The notes: generated from the sequence alone by a model not told the origin. 34,084 bases of DNA from a bacterium (GCA_020624805.1 JAHKVW010000137.1:1-34084), one strand, 5' to 3'; positions 8,109-15,544 are shown, numbered from the stretch's first letter. Made by a program: numbers and translations.

Positions 8109-8313
8109 TACAATGAACAACGAACAAACCGAAAGAAGAATATGCGCGGCGATCTGTCAAAGTGAGGGCATCAAAGCCCGTGAGATCGCCCGAAAGCTCG
8201 ACCTCGACCGCACCACGGTGAACCTTGTCCTGTACAATTCGCCGCTGCTCAGAGAGCTGTGCCATCAGGACGCGTCCTACCGCCGGCACGGGATCATCAC
8301 AATAAGAAATTAA
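8101..8313 (+). CDS. Small winged-helix / HTH DNA-binding protein
   Basis: The 70-residue product contains a clear HTH: RRICAAICQSEGIKAREIAR, then KLDLDRTTVNLVLYNSPLL, then a hydrophobic wing with RRHGIITIR. This is the pattern of small MarR- or DprA-C-type winged helices. No other domain is present. The ATG lies within the end of the zinc-ribbon chimera (eight-base overlap); a second ATG four codons on is an alternative. It could be a free-standing repressor or a fragment of a larger protein whose 5' part was lost in the local rearrangements. Confidence 0.55.
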   Translation: MNDTMNNEQTERRICAAICQSEGIKAREIARKLDLDRTTVNLVLYNSPLLRELCHQDASYRRHGIITIRN

Positions 8314-8362
8314 ACAATAATTTTTATTTCATGAAGTTTTATTGATGGAATCAACAAAAGAA

Positions 8363-8421
8363 ACAGATTCGCCCATCATGACGGGTACGCATAATAGCGA
8401 AAATCCCGTGAGCGAATCTGT
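8363..8421. repeat. Interrupted inverted repeat
   Basis: ACAGATTCGC (8363-8372) pairs with GCGAATCTGT (8412-8421). Inside, ACGGG (8381-8385) pairs with CCCGT (8405-8409). There is no T-run on the plus strand strong enough for a standard terminator; TCTCTAAAAAAT follows. It may be a weak terminator or the remains of a small repeat element. Confidence 0.45.
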
Positions 8422-8509
8422 CTCTAAAAAATAGTATATCACTTACTATGTTGGATATCAATACTTCTAATCAAAAAAATCCTGCTCTGATACCGACTGT
8501 TTCTCCGTA

Positions 8510-8762
8510 GTCGAGCGCGGCGATATAAAAACCGCTCAGCGCATGGTCGACGAGGTGTCTCACGGCAAAGTATCTGCCGTATCTGGAGATCGTGTTCGGC
8601 ACGGACTATGAGGTGATCCCGGCGCTTGTACTCACCACGGCGAGCGAGCTGTTTGAGTTCGCGTCGATCGGCAAGAGCGATTTCATCCTCCCTGTCTGCT
8701 CGGGAGATATGCTCTTCAATGTGTTTGACGAGTATCTGGAATTCCTCTCAGATGATGAATGA
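8510..8762 (+). pseudogene. Frameshifted C-terminal gene remnant
   Basis: Two consecutive frames give one plausible protein end. VERGDIKTAQRMVDEVSHGK runs from 8510; after a one-base shift near 8570, YLPYLEIVFGTDYEVIPALV ... FDEYLEFLSDDE runs to the TGA at 8760-8762. The GDxxxAQRMVDE segment resembles a linker seen in phage/ICE polyvalent proteins, but this is recollection. No start or ribosome site exists. The TGA overlaps GATGAATGAGATCAACGAGCGGATCGC-type DNA that again looks like a NUDIX 3' end (EINERIAAEY), so the two remnants are spliced together. The rest of the 8314-8822 gap holds only the inverted repeat. Confidence 0.5.
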
Positions 8763-8822
8763 GATCAACGAGCGGATCGCGGCGGAATACGGCAGCACAA
8801 CATTTCACACAGGAGAGAACAG

Positions 8823-9830
8823 ATGAAAAGAATCGTTGTATGGATCGTCATCCTTTGCCTGATGATGACATTGGTCGGATGCAGCTCGGACAGTCCGAAA
8901 GACACAGCATCCACTCAGGCTTCAAGCGAAACGACGACAGAAAAACCCACACAAGCAGAAAGCGGATCGACACCATCGACCGATGCGGTCGCGGCTGACA
9001 CAACCTTTGACTTCTCATCTAAAACTGTTCGGCTCAACAGCGGCTACACGATGCCGATACTCGGGTTGGGCACATGGACGCTGTCGAACGACGAGGCGGA
9101 GAACTCCGTTTATCACGCGCTGAAAGACGGCTATCGGCTGATCGACACGGCGCGCTATTATCAGTGTGAGGTCGGCGTCGGCAAGGGCGTTCGGCGAGCG
9201 ATCGACGAGGGTATCGTCACACGTGAAGAGGTGTTCATCACCAGCAAGATCATGCCGAGTGATTACGAACGCGCCTCTCAGGGGATCGACGATTCGCTCT
9301 CGGATCTAGGAATGGATTATGTCGATCTGATGCTGATCCATCAGCCCGGCAGTAACGATGAAGCCGTGTATAAGGCGATGGAACAGGCAGTGCGCGACGG
9401 CAATGTGCGCTCGATCGGCATCTCGCATTACTATACACCCGAGGCGTTCGATGAGGTCATGTCATACGCCGAGATCACGCCTGCCGTGATACAGAACGAG
9501 AACCATATCTATTACCAAAATACCGCCCTGCAGGAGTATGTCAAGAAGTACGGCGTCGTGGTCGAGTCATGGTATCCGTTCGGTGGCAGAGGACACACCT
9601 CGGAAAACTTCAATAACGAAACGATCACGGCGATCGCTCAGTCGCATGAAAAAACATCCGCGCAGATCATCCTCCGATGGCATTTGCAGGCGGGCTTCAT
9701 CGCGATACCCGGATCAAGCAATCCCGATCATATTGCGGAAAACTACGACATCTTTGACTTCGAACTGAGCGACGCGGAAATGCAGCGGATTGCGGCGATC
9801 AATCAGAATCGCCGATATGAGAATTGGTAA
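8823..9830 (+). CDS. Aldo/keto reductase, predicted lipoprotein
   Basis: Aldo/keto reductases use NADPH to reduce aldehydes and ketones. The catalytic tetrad is complete: D108 and Y113 (DTARYY), K142 (ITSKI) and H173 (LIHQPG). The NADP-binding end (IPGSSNPDHIAEN) is also present. Unusually, the protein starts with a lipoprotein signal (MKRIVVWIVILCLMMTLVGC, lipobox L17-V-G-C20) and a 40-residue Ser/Thr/Glu-rich linker before the barrel, so it should be anchored outside the membrane, where NADPH is scarce. The ribosome site AGGAGAGAACAG precedes ATG. It is the first gene of a 12-gene run, 9 bases before the kinase. Secreted AKRs are rare, and the extracytoplasmic location is predicted only. 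Confidence 0.85.
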   Translation: MKRIVVWIVILCLMMTLVGCSSDSPKDTASTQASSETTTEKPTQAESGSTPSTDAVAADTTFDFSSKTVRLNSGYTMPILGLGTWTLSNDEAENSVYHALKDGYRLIDTARYYQCEVGVGKGVRRAIDEGIVTREEVFITSKIMPSDYERASQGIDDSLSDLGMDYVDLMLIHQPGSNDEAVYKAMEQAVRDGNVRSIGISHYYTPEAFDEVMSYAEITPAVIQNENHIYYQNTALQEYVKKYGVVVESWYPFGGRGHTSENFNNETITAIAQSHEKTSAQIILRWHLQAGFIAIPGSSNPDHIAENYDIFDFELSDAEMQRIAAINQNRRYENW

Positions 9831-9839
9831 CAAACGATT

Positions 9840-10550
9840 ATGAATTACTCAGCTAACATCAACGGGATAACAGTCAACGCAAAGTACAGCGATACAGTCG
9901 TCAACGAAGTGTTCATCCCGCTGCTCAAGCACTTGGCACAACTGCATCATGAGAAACAGCGGCGCATCCTTGTGATGCTCGCGGCGCCTCCGGGCACGGG
10001 CAAAAGCACGCTCGTTAGCTTTCTGGAGCATTTGGCGCAGTCGGTCATCCCGGATAAGAGGGTGCAGTCCGTCGGCATGGACGGCTTTCACCTCAGGCAA
10101 AGCTATCTGCTGACGCACACGGTCGAAGTCGACGGAAAGAGTGTTCCGATGGCAAGCATTAAGGGCGCGCCGATCACCTTCGATCTGGACGCCCTCACGA
10201 GGAAGATCAGGGAAGTAACGGAGGGAAATAGCTGCCGTTGGCCGCACTATGACCGTCAGCTCCACGATCCGGTGGACGATGCGATCACCATCGACGCCGA
10301 GATCGTGCTGATCGAGGGGAACTATCTCCTGCTCGATATGGACGACTGGCGCGACTTGTCACGATTTGCAGACTACACGATCGTCCTCACAGCGGACGAG
10401 GATATGCTCCGTGAAAGGCTGATCGAGCGAAAGATGAAAACAGGAATGACGCGGGAGGACGCGGAACACTTCGTCGCGTTCAGCGATATGCCGAATGTAC
10501 GCCTGTGCCTCGACAAGATGATGAAAGCGGATCTCGAGCTGAGTGTGTGA
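9840..10550 (+). CDS. P-loop kinase of the uridine kinase / pantothenate kinase-like family
   Basis: The 236-residue protein carries Walker A APPGTGKST (residues 49-57), a substrate-side segment GMDGFHLRQSYL and PHYDRQLHDP, the Walker B-like strand IVLIEGNYLLLD, and a lid region RERLIERKMKTGMT. This matches nucleoside/nucleotide kinases of the PRK/uridine kinase superfamily (often annotated fructose transport kinase FrcK-like). It probably phosphorylates a small hydroxyl substrate with ATP; the substrate cannot be named. It follows the reductase by 9 bases. A doubly deleted copy of this very gene lies at 14675 in the same operon, so there was once a second paralogue. Confidence 0.8.
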   Translation: MNYSANINGITVNAKYSDTVVNEVFIPLLKHLAQLHHEKQRRILVMLAAPPGTGKSTLVSFLEHLAQSVIPDKRVQSVGMDGFHLRQSYLLTHTVEVDGKSVPMASIKGAPITFDLDALTRKIREVTEGNSCRWPHYDRQLHDPVDDAITIDAEIVLIEGNYLLLDMDDWRDLSRFADYTIVLTADEDMLRERLIERKMKTGMTREDAEHFVAFSDMPNVRLCLDKMMKADLELSV

Positions 10551-10572
10551 AGATCCGGAACAGGAGTATGAT

Positions 10573-11211
10573 ATGAAGAACGGAAAGCAACCGAACCCGA
10601 ACGTCATCCACCCGATCAACGGGTATGACAAAGAGATCTACATCAAGCCGACGATCACCAATTCCAATATCATCGTCGGGGACTTTTCCTATATCGCCGA
10701 CACGGACTTTGAGAGCCATGTCACGCATCTGTATGACTTTATCGGCGACAAGCTGATCATCGGCAAGTTCTGCCAGATCGCCTCGGGCGTGGAATTCATC
10801 ATGAACGGCGCGAACCATCAGATGAACGCCGTCACCACCTTCCCGTTCTACACGCTGGAGGGTTGGGATATGGAGCCGCCCTCAATGGATGATCTGCCGC
10901 TCAAAGGCGACACCGTCATCGGAAATGATGTATGGATCGGACAAAACGCTGTGATCCTGCCCGGAGTTCATATCGGCGACGGAGCGATCATCGGCGCGAA
11001 CAGTGTGGTCGGCAGTAACGTCGAGCCTTACACCATTGTCGCGGGCAATCCCGCGAGGGTGTTCCGCAAACGCTTTGACGATGAGCTGATCGGCTATCTG
11101 CTCGCGTTCAAATGGTGGGACAAGTCTATCGAGGAGATCAATGGTCTCATTCCGATCCTGACCTCTTCCGATTTGGAATCCGTGAAAGAAGAGCTGAGGG
11201 CAAGGCTATGA
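10573..11211 (+). CDS. Vat-like xenobiotic acetyltransferase (CatB family)
   Basis: The 212-residue product is a left-handed beta-helix hexapeptide acetyltransferase. The catalytic histidine motif MNGANHQMN (H82) followed by TFPFYTLEGW, and the repeats GNDVWIGQNAVILPGVHIGD ... IVAGNPARVFRKRF, match the XAT/CatB family, which includes the streptogramin A acetyltransferases Vat and chloramphenicol-acetylating CatB. These use acetyl-CoA to acetylate a hydroxyl of the antibiotic. The start was chosen at MKNGKQPNP, with CAGGAG eight bases upstream. An earlier in-frame ATG overlaps the kinase gene. Its stop overlaps the next start by four bases (ATGA). Resistance activity is inferred; many XATs have unknown substrates. 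Confidence 0.88.
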   Translation: MKNGKQPNPNVIHPINGYDKEIYIKPTITNSNIIVGDFSYIADTDFESHVTHLYDFIGDKLIIGKFCQIASGVEFIMNGANHQMNAVTTFPFYTLEGWDMEPPSMDDLPLKGDTVIGNDVWIGQNAVILPGVHIGDGAIIGANSVVGSNVEPYTIVAGNPARVFRKRFDDELIGYLLAFKWWDKSIEEINGLIPILTSSDLESVKEELRARL

Positions 11212-11726
11212 TCATTCTGATAACCGGCGCGTCACATACCGGCAAAACGGTGCTGGCGCAGAAGCTGCTCGAAAAATATCACTATCCGTATCTGTCGATC
11301 GACCATCTGAAGATGGGCTTGATCCGCAGCGGCAATACCGACTTGACGCCGATGGACGATGACGACACGCTCACAGCGTACCTCTGGCCGATCGTACGTG
11401 AGATGATAAAAACAGCGGTCGAGAACGACCAGAACCTGATCGTCGAGGGCTGTTATATTCCGTTCGATTGGCGGCGGGATTTTGACGCGCGATACCTGCC
11501 TTCGATCCGCTTTATCTGCCTTTGCATGACGGACGCGTATATCGACGCGCATTATGACGAGATCATCGGGCACGCCTCGGATATCGAGCAAAGACTGGAT
11601 GACAGTTACTGCACGATCGAGAGACTGAAAGCAGATAATCACAGATATATTGACGGCTTTGAAAAAAGCGGAGAGAAGATTACCTTGATCGAGGATTCGT
11701 ATCACCTGCCAGGAGCAGAATTATGA
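11208..11726 (+). CDS. Small P-loop kinase (AAA_33 / zeta-like)
   Basis: The 172-residue protein begins MIILITGASHTGKTVLAQKL, a textbook Walker A (GASHTGKT, residues 7-14). A conserved LIVEGCYIPFDW strand follows, then a C-terminal helical region with basic and acidic residues. Small kinases of this type phosphorylate sugars, antibiotics or nucleotides; the substrate is not evident. The start is the ATG that overlaps the acetyltransferase stop (ATGA), indicating translational coupling. A longer reading frame extends upstream inside the acetyltransferase gene but has no ribosome site. Its 3' end overlaps the DUF1905 gene by four bases. Confidence 0.75.
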   Translation: MIILITGASHTGKTVLAQKLLEKYHYPYLSIDHLKMGLIRSGNTDLTPMDDDDTLTAYLWPIVREMIKTAVENDQNLIVEGCYIPFDWRRDFDARYLPSIRFICLCMTDAYIDAHYDEIIGHASDIEQRLDDSYCTIERLKADNHRYIDGFEKSGEKITLIEDSYHLPGAEL

Positions 11727-12025
11727 TGGGTAAAGAATACCGCTTCGACGCGGTGATTCAGCAGAATCCCGATATGGACGCGGCGTATATCATCTTCCCC
11801 TATGACATCCGCGAGGAGTTCGGCAAGGGCAGGGTGAAAGTCCGCGCCGCCTTCGACGGCGTGCCCTATGACGGCAGTATCGTCAACATGGGTGTGAATG
11901 ACGCCGACGGCAACATCTGTTATGTGATCGGCGTTACCAAGCAGATTCGCAAGGCAATCGGAAAGACCTACGGCGACACTGTTGCCGTAACGATCACAGA
12001 GAGAACAGGAGAACCAATCAAATGA
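11723..12025 (+). CDS. DUF1905 domain protein
   Basis: The 100-residue protein has the compact beta-barrel pattern of DUF1905: F.A.I...P....AY..FPYDIREEFGKGRVKVRAAF, then GVPYDGSI, then VIGVTKQIRKAIGKTYGDTV. The whole protein is one domain. In other bacteria DUF1905 is often fused to a bacteriocin-protection (YdeI/OmpD-associated) domain; here it stands alone. The biochemical function is not established. It overlaps both neighbours by four bases (ATGA on each side), so expression is tightly coupled with the kinase and the GNAT gene. Confidence 0.85.
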   Translation: MMGKEYRFDAVIQQNPDMDAAYIIFPYDIREEFGKGRVKVRAAFDGVPYDGSIVNMGVNDADGNICYVIGVTKQIRKAIGKTYGDTVAVTITERTGEPIK

Positions 12026-12561
12026 TATTATACTCAGAGCGTCTGATCCTCCGTCCGTGGGAGGATTCGGACGCGGAGAGCTTATATGAATACGCGCGTG
12101 ATGACCGTGTCGGGCCCATTGCGGGATGGCCGGTGCATACGAGCGTGGAGAACAGCCGCGAGATCATCAGAACCGTGCTGTCTGTTCCCGAGACTTACGC
12201 CGTTTGCCTCAAAGAAGATAACAAAGCGATCGGCTCTGTCGGGCTGAAAACCGGCAAGAAGAGTATTCTCGATCTGCCGGATGCCGAGGGTGAGATCGGT
12301 TACTGGATCGGGGTGCCGTTCTGGGGACAGGGCTTGATCCCCGAAGCGGTAAGAGAGATCATCCGACATGCCTTTGAAGATCTGGGCTTTGAAACACTTT
12401 GGTGCGGTTATTTTGACGGCAACGAAAAGTCCAGGCACGCGCAGGAAAAATGCGGCTTCACCTATCACCACACCGACAAGGATATATACTTGGCGCTGAC
12501 GGACGACATCCGCACGGCTCACGTTACACGGCTGACGAGAGAAGAATGGGAAATGGCATAA
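12022..12561 (+). CDS. GNAT N-acetyltransferase, RimJ/RimL type
   Basis: The 179-residue protein opens with SERLILRPWEDSDAESLYEY, the standard RimJ/RimL entry. The acetyl-CoA site is in YWIGVPFWGQGLIPEAVREI (Q/R-x-x-G-x-G/A-like loop, with GQGLIPEA), and ends with NEKSRHAQEKCGF, the conserved motif B/C helix. It transfers acetyl from acetyl-CoA to an amine: ribosomal protein N-termini, small metabolites or antibiotics. It overlaps the DUF1905 gene by four bases, and the next gene begins right after its stop. The substrate is unknown. Confidence 0.88.
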   Translation: MILYSERLILRPWEDSDAESLYEYARDDRVGPIAGWPVHTSVENSREIIRTVLSVPETYAVCLKEDNKAIGSVGLKTGKKSILDLPDAEGEIGYWIGVPFWGQGLIPEAVREIIRHAFEDLGFETLWCGYFDGNEKSRHAQEKCGFTYHHTDKDIYLALTDDIRTAHVTRLTREEWEMA

Positions 12562-13287
12562 ATGATGAATCAAAAACGATTCCCCAACGGAAAAACAAAG
12601 ATATTCAATGCAACCTACGATGACGGCGTTCTGCAGGACGTTCGGTTTGTCGCGCTTCTCAACAGGTACGGTTTGAAAGGGACGTTCAATCTCAATTCCG
12701 GTTTGATGGAGAGCGAATTCGAGTGGACGCACGAGAGCGGCAGAGTTATCAAGCGCCTTTCAAAAGAAAAGGCTGTGCCGCTGTATCAGGGGCATGAGAT
12801 CGCCTGCCATACGCTCACGCATCCGTATATGCACGACCTGTCGGAGCAGGAGATCCTGCATGAGCTGCAGGCAGACAAGGCGAATCTGGAAAAGCTGTTC
12901 GGCAGAGAAGTCAAGGGCTTCGCCGTGCCGTTCGATTATTACAGCGAGCGGATCGAAAACTGCGTCAGGCAGTGCGGATTGTCCTATGCGCGCATCTCGC
13001 AAGAGAGCCGCTCCTTTGCGCCGCAAACAGATTATTTCAACTGGAAAGCGACCGTGTTCCATACAGACCCGGAGCTTGAACAGCTCACACGGCAGTTTAT
13101 AGAGAGCGACGAGGAGTTAGCCATCTTTCAGATCGTCGGTCACTCCTACGATTTGGACGTGGAAAATATGTGGGAGAGGATCGAGAACGTCTTTCGCATG
13201 ATCGCCGCTCATAAGGAAATCCTCCCGATGACCACCATCGAGATCGTGGAGCATTTGAGATCCCTCTCCGGTGACAATCAACAATAA
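12562..13287 (+). CDS. Polysaccharide deacetylase (NodB homology) family protein
   Basis: The 241-residue protein shows the NodB motifs: ATYDDG (D20-D21, general base and metal ligand) and HTLTH (H83, H87, metal ligands, in GHEIACHTLTHPYM). A later FQIVGHSYD segment supplies the usual late histidine. These enzymes remove acetyl groups from chitin, peptidoglycan GlcNAc/MurNAc or related amides. No signal peptide is present, so it is probably cytoplasmic and may act on a soluble acetylated substrate rather than on wall polymer. It begins directly after the GNAT stop. A second ATG one codon later is an equally likely start. Confidence 0.85.
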   Translation: MMNQKRFPNGKTKIFNATYDDGVLQDVRFVALLNRYGLKGTFNLNSGLMESEFEWTHESGRVIKRLSKEKAVPLYQGHEIACHTLTHPYMHDLSEQEILHELQADKANLEKLFGREVKGFAVPFDYYSERIENCVRQCGLSYARISQESRSFAPQTDYFNWKATVFHTDPELEQLTRQFIESDEELAIFQIVGHSYDLDVENMWERIENVFRMIAAHKEILPMTTIEIVEHLRSLSGDNQQ

Positions 13288-13303
13288 ATACAAGAGGTTA
13301 GCT

Positions 13304-13675
13304 ATGAAAAATCAGTATGAAAAAGAAGTCCGTGAGCGCTGGGGCGATACCGCGCCATACAAAGAGAGAGAGCAGCGCATGGCGGGATATACGCAGAGCG
13401 ATTGGAACGAGCTGTCCTCCGGAATGGACGCGATCATGGAAGGCTTCGCAGAGCTGAAAACAGAGGGCTTTGCTCCCGATGATGAACCGGCGCGATTGCA
13501 AGTCGAAAAGCTCAAGCAGTTTATCACCGAGCGGATGTATACCTGTACCGACGAGATCCTCGCAGGACTCGGACAGATGTACGTCGCCGACGAACGCTTC
13601 ACGAAGAACATCGACAAGCACGGCGAAGGCACGGCTGAGTATGTCAGCGCGTGCATCAAGAGCTGCTGCGGATAA
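13304..13675 (+). CDS. Free-standing TipAS-like antibiotic-binding domain protein
   Basis: The 123-residue protein begins MKNQYEKEVRERWGDTAPYK and continues QRMAGYTQSDWNEL, matching the TipAS domain normally fused behind a MerR HTH in TipAL. In that family the domain is a globin-like helical fold that binds thiopeptides; related stand-alone forms sequester albicidin. No HTH is present here, so a drug-sequestering role is more likely than transcriptional control. It ends in CIKSCCG, giving a potential reactive cysteine at the site where TipAS captures thiopeptides covalently. The start is placed at AGAGGTTAGCTATG; an upstream in-frame ATG lies inside the deacetylase gene. Sixteen bases separate the genes. 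Confidence 0.82.
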   Translation: MKNQYEKEVRERWGDTAPYKEREQRMAGYTQSDWNELSSGMDAIMEGFAELKTEGFAPDDEPARLQVEKLKQFITERMYTCTDEILAGLGQMYVADERFTKNIDKHGEGTAEYVSACIKSCCG

Positions 13676-13705
13676 TAAATCACTTGACCATAAAGGAGAG
13701 ATACC

Positions 13706-14182
13706 ATGACAGATTTTGAAAACGCGGTGTGCGTGATGAAAGAACGGTTCGGCAGGGATTATCAGTTTGCTTTGTCGACGTGCGTGGATAATATTCCGTC
13801 CTCACGATTTGTCGATACCTACTTCGATGGGGAGAGCTTTTATATCGTTACCTATAGGCTGTCACGTAAAGCGGCAGAGATCGCCGCGAATCTGAATGTA
13901 TCCCTTTGCAGCCGGCAGATGAACGCATTCAGCGGAAAGGCGCACATCATCGGTCATCCTCTCGATCCCGAAAACGTGGAGATCAGGAGCGAGCTGATAA
14001 AGGTCTTTGAACCGTGGTATTTCAAGCATAATAATGAAGCCGACGAGAATATGTGCTATATCAGGATCAACCCGACCGCAGGCTTTTTCCATCAAGACGG
14101 CACAGGCTATCAGATCAACTTCACCGAAAAAACAGTCAGAGCATTTCCTTTCACTTTTGATATGCTGCTGACAGAGGAGTAA
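13706..14182 (+). CDS. Pyridoxamine 5'-phosphate oxidase-like flavin split-barrel protein
   Basis: The 158-residue protein has the FMN-binding split-barrel pattern: FALSTCVDNIPSSRFVDTYF, then SFYIVTYRLSRKAAEIAANL, then SGKAHIIGHP. Members bind FMN, F420 or heme, and act as oxidoreductases or simply as flavin carriers; short family members of this kind are usually of unknown substrate. It has its own ribosome site (AAAGGAGAGATACC) and lies 30 bases after the TipAS-like gene. Its place next to a redox-type C-GCAxxG-C-C protein suggests a redox function in this part of the operon. Confidence 0.82.
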   Translation: MTDFENAVCVMKERFGRDYQFALSTCVDNIPSSRFVDTYFDGESFYIVTYRLSRKAAEIAANLNVSLCSRQMNAFSGKAHIIGHPLDPENVEIRSELIKVFEPWYFKHNNEADENMCYIRINPTAGFFHQDGTGYQINFTEKTVRAFPFTFDMLLTEE

Positions 14183-14207
14183 AAATAATAACGCAACGGA
14201 GGGCAAC

Positions 14208-14660
14208 ATGGATAGGGTAACAAAAGCAGTTGAATTATTCGGACAGGGATATATGTGTTCGCAGGCGGTATTCGCCGCGTTCTCGGAGGATTACGGCGTC
14301 ACGGAAAAACAGGCTTTGCAGATCGGCGCCTGCTTCGGCTCGGGAATGAACAAAGGCGAAGTCTGCGGTGCCTGCACCGGCGCGCTGATGGCGCTCGGAA
14401 TGCGGTACGGGCAGTTTGATCTAAGCGACGTTGAAAGCCGCGCTGCGCAAAAAGCAAAGGCGGTACAATTCCTTGAAGAATTCAAAAAGAGAGAGGGCTC
14501 CTATATCTGCCGCGACATTCTGGGTTGCGATCTATCCACCGAAGAAGGAAGATCGTATGCGATCAATAAAGGATTGTTTAAAAAGATATGTCCCAAACTG
14601 GTGAAAACTGCGGCAGAGATCACAGCACAAATGCTTGGCGGCGATGAACAGCAGAAATAA
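14208..14660 (+). CDS. C-GCAxxG-C-C family (probable redox) protein
   Basis: The 150-residue protein contains the family signature: C17, C42 in IGACFGSGMNKGEVCGACTG (C53, C56), then later single cysteines in ICRDILGCDL and ICPKLV. The conserved GAxxALGxxYG-like helix (GALMALGMRYG) follows. The family is assigned as a probable redox or metal-centre protein from its invariant cysteines and is often near electron-transfer genes. The ribosome site is GGAGGGCAAC. It follows the flavin protein by 25 bases, and a kinase remnant begins 14 bases after its stop. Activity has not been established for the family. Confidence 0.88.
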   Translation: MDRVTKAVELFGQGYMCSQAVFAAFSEDYGVTEKQALQIGACFGSGMNKGEVCGACTGALMALGMRYGQFDLSDVESRAAQKAKAVQFLEEFKKREGSYICRDILGCDLSTEEGRSYAINKGLFKKICPKLVKTAAEITAQMLGGDEQQK

Positions 14661-14674
14661 TAAGATGTTTGTCA

Positions 14675-14806
14675 ATGAAGTATACAGCTGTTATCAACGG
14701 GATCGAGGTCAACTACCTCCTGCTCGATACGGATGGCCGGCGTGAGTTATCGCAGTACGCGGACTACACGATCTCCCTCAAAGCGGATCTCGAATTGAGC
14801 GTGTGA
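14675..14806 (+). pseudogene. Doubly deleted P-loop kinase remnant, frame preserved
   Basis: The 43-codon frame MKYTAVINGIEVN + YLLLDTDGRRELSQYADYTI + SLKADLELSV is a three-piece copy of the intact kinase encoded at 9840: residues 1-13, about 161-183 and 229-236. The P-loop and lid are gone. Both deletions keep the reading frame and the terminal LSV stop is retained. The junctions fall on AAC and GCGGA, shared at both breakpoints in the intact gene, which points to short-homology deletion. There is no good ribosome site. It could still be translated as a microprotein through coupling, but decay is the simpler reading. Confidence 0.8.
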
Positions 14807-14831
14807 AAAAGGATTATCAAAGGGTGGTAAA

Positions 14832-15503
14832 ATGACTGTCAAGCTGTTTTTTCAAGCAATCGTAAAGTTTACGGCAGGTCTTATTCTGGTGGGGCTGCTA
14901 CTGTTCCTGCCCGCGGGGACGTTCGCGTTTTGGCAGGCGTGGCTGTTGATCGGAATACTGTTTGTACCAATGCTGATCGCGGGGTTTGTGATGATGTTTC
15001 GCAATCCCGCGCTGCTGAGAAAGCGACTCAACGCGAAGGAAGAACAAAAAGAGCAGAAAACGGTTGTTGCGTTAAGCGGAATCATGTTCCTTGCGGCGTT
15101 TGTCATCGCGGGGCTCAACTTTCGCTTCAAGTGGTTTGTTATGCCGAATTGGACGGTGATCATCGGTACGGTCATCTTCCTGCTCGCTTATGCCATGTAC
15201 GCCGAGGTACTCAGGGAGAACGCCTATCTTTCACGGACGATCGAGGTACAGGAGGATCAGAAGGTCATCGACACGGGTCTGTACGGGATCGTGCGCCACC
15301 CGATGTACTCCGCGACCCTATTCCTGTTTATCTCAATGGGATTTGTACTTGCCTCGCCGATCTCGGTCGCGATCCTGCTTTTATACATCCCCATTATCGC
15401 GAAACGAATGAAAAACGAGGAAAAGATTCTTGAAGAAGGGCTTGAAGGATATACCGACTACAAAAAGAGAGTGAAATATAAGGTGATTCCGTTTGTTTGG
15501 TAA
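14832..15503 (+). CDS. Isoprenylcysteine carboxyl methyltransferase-like (DUF1295/PEMT-type) membrane protein
   Basis: The 223-residue protein has about five hydrophobic segments and the C-terminal motif LYGIVRHPMYSATLFLFISM followed by RMKNEEKILEEGLEGYTDY. This RHPxY ... EExxL pattern is the SAM-binding signature of the ICMT/PEMT-like methyltransferase family. It is probably an integral membrane methyltransferase acting on a lipid or a small hydrophobic substrate; the substrate is unknown. GGGTGG precedes ATG. It lies 25 bases after the kinase remnant and 41 before the VanZ gene, with no terminator between. Confidence 0.85.
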   Translation: MTVKLFFQAIVKFTAGLILVGLLLFLPAGTFAFWQAWLLIGILFVPMLIAGFVMMFRNPALLRKRLNAKEEQKEQKTVVALSGIMFLAAFVIAGLNFRFKWFVMPNWTVIIGTVIFLLAYAMYAEVLRENAYLSRTIEVQEDQKVIDTGLYGIVRHPMYSATLFLFISMGFVLASPISVAILLLYIPIIAKRMKNEEKILEEGLEGYTDYKKRVKYKVIPFVW

Positions 15504-15544
15504 ACGCAAAAAGCGCCAAATCAATAATATAAGGGGCGAACAGG

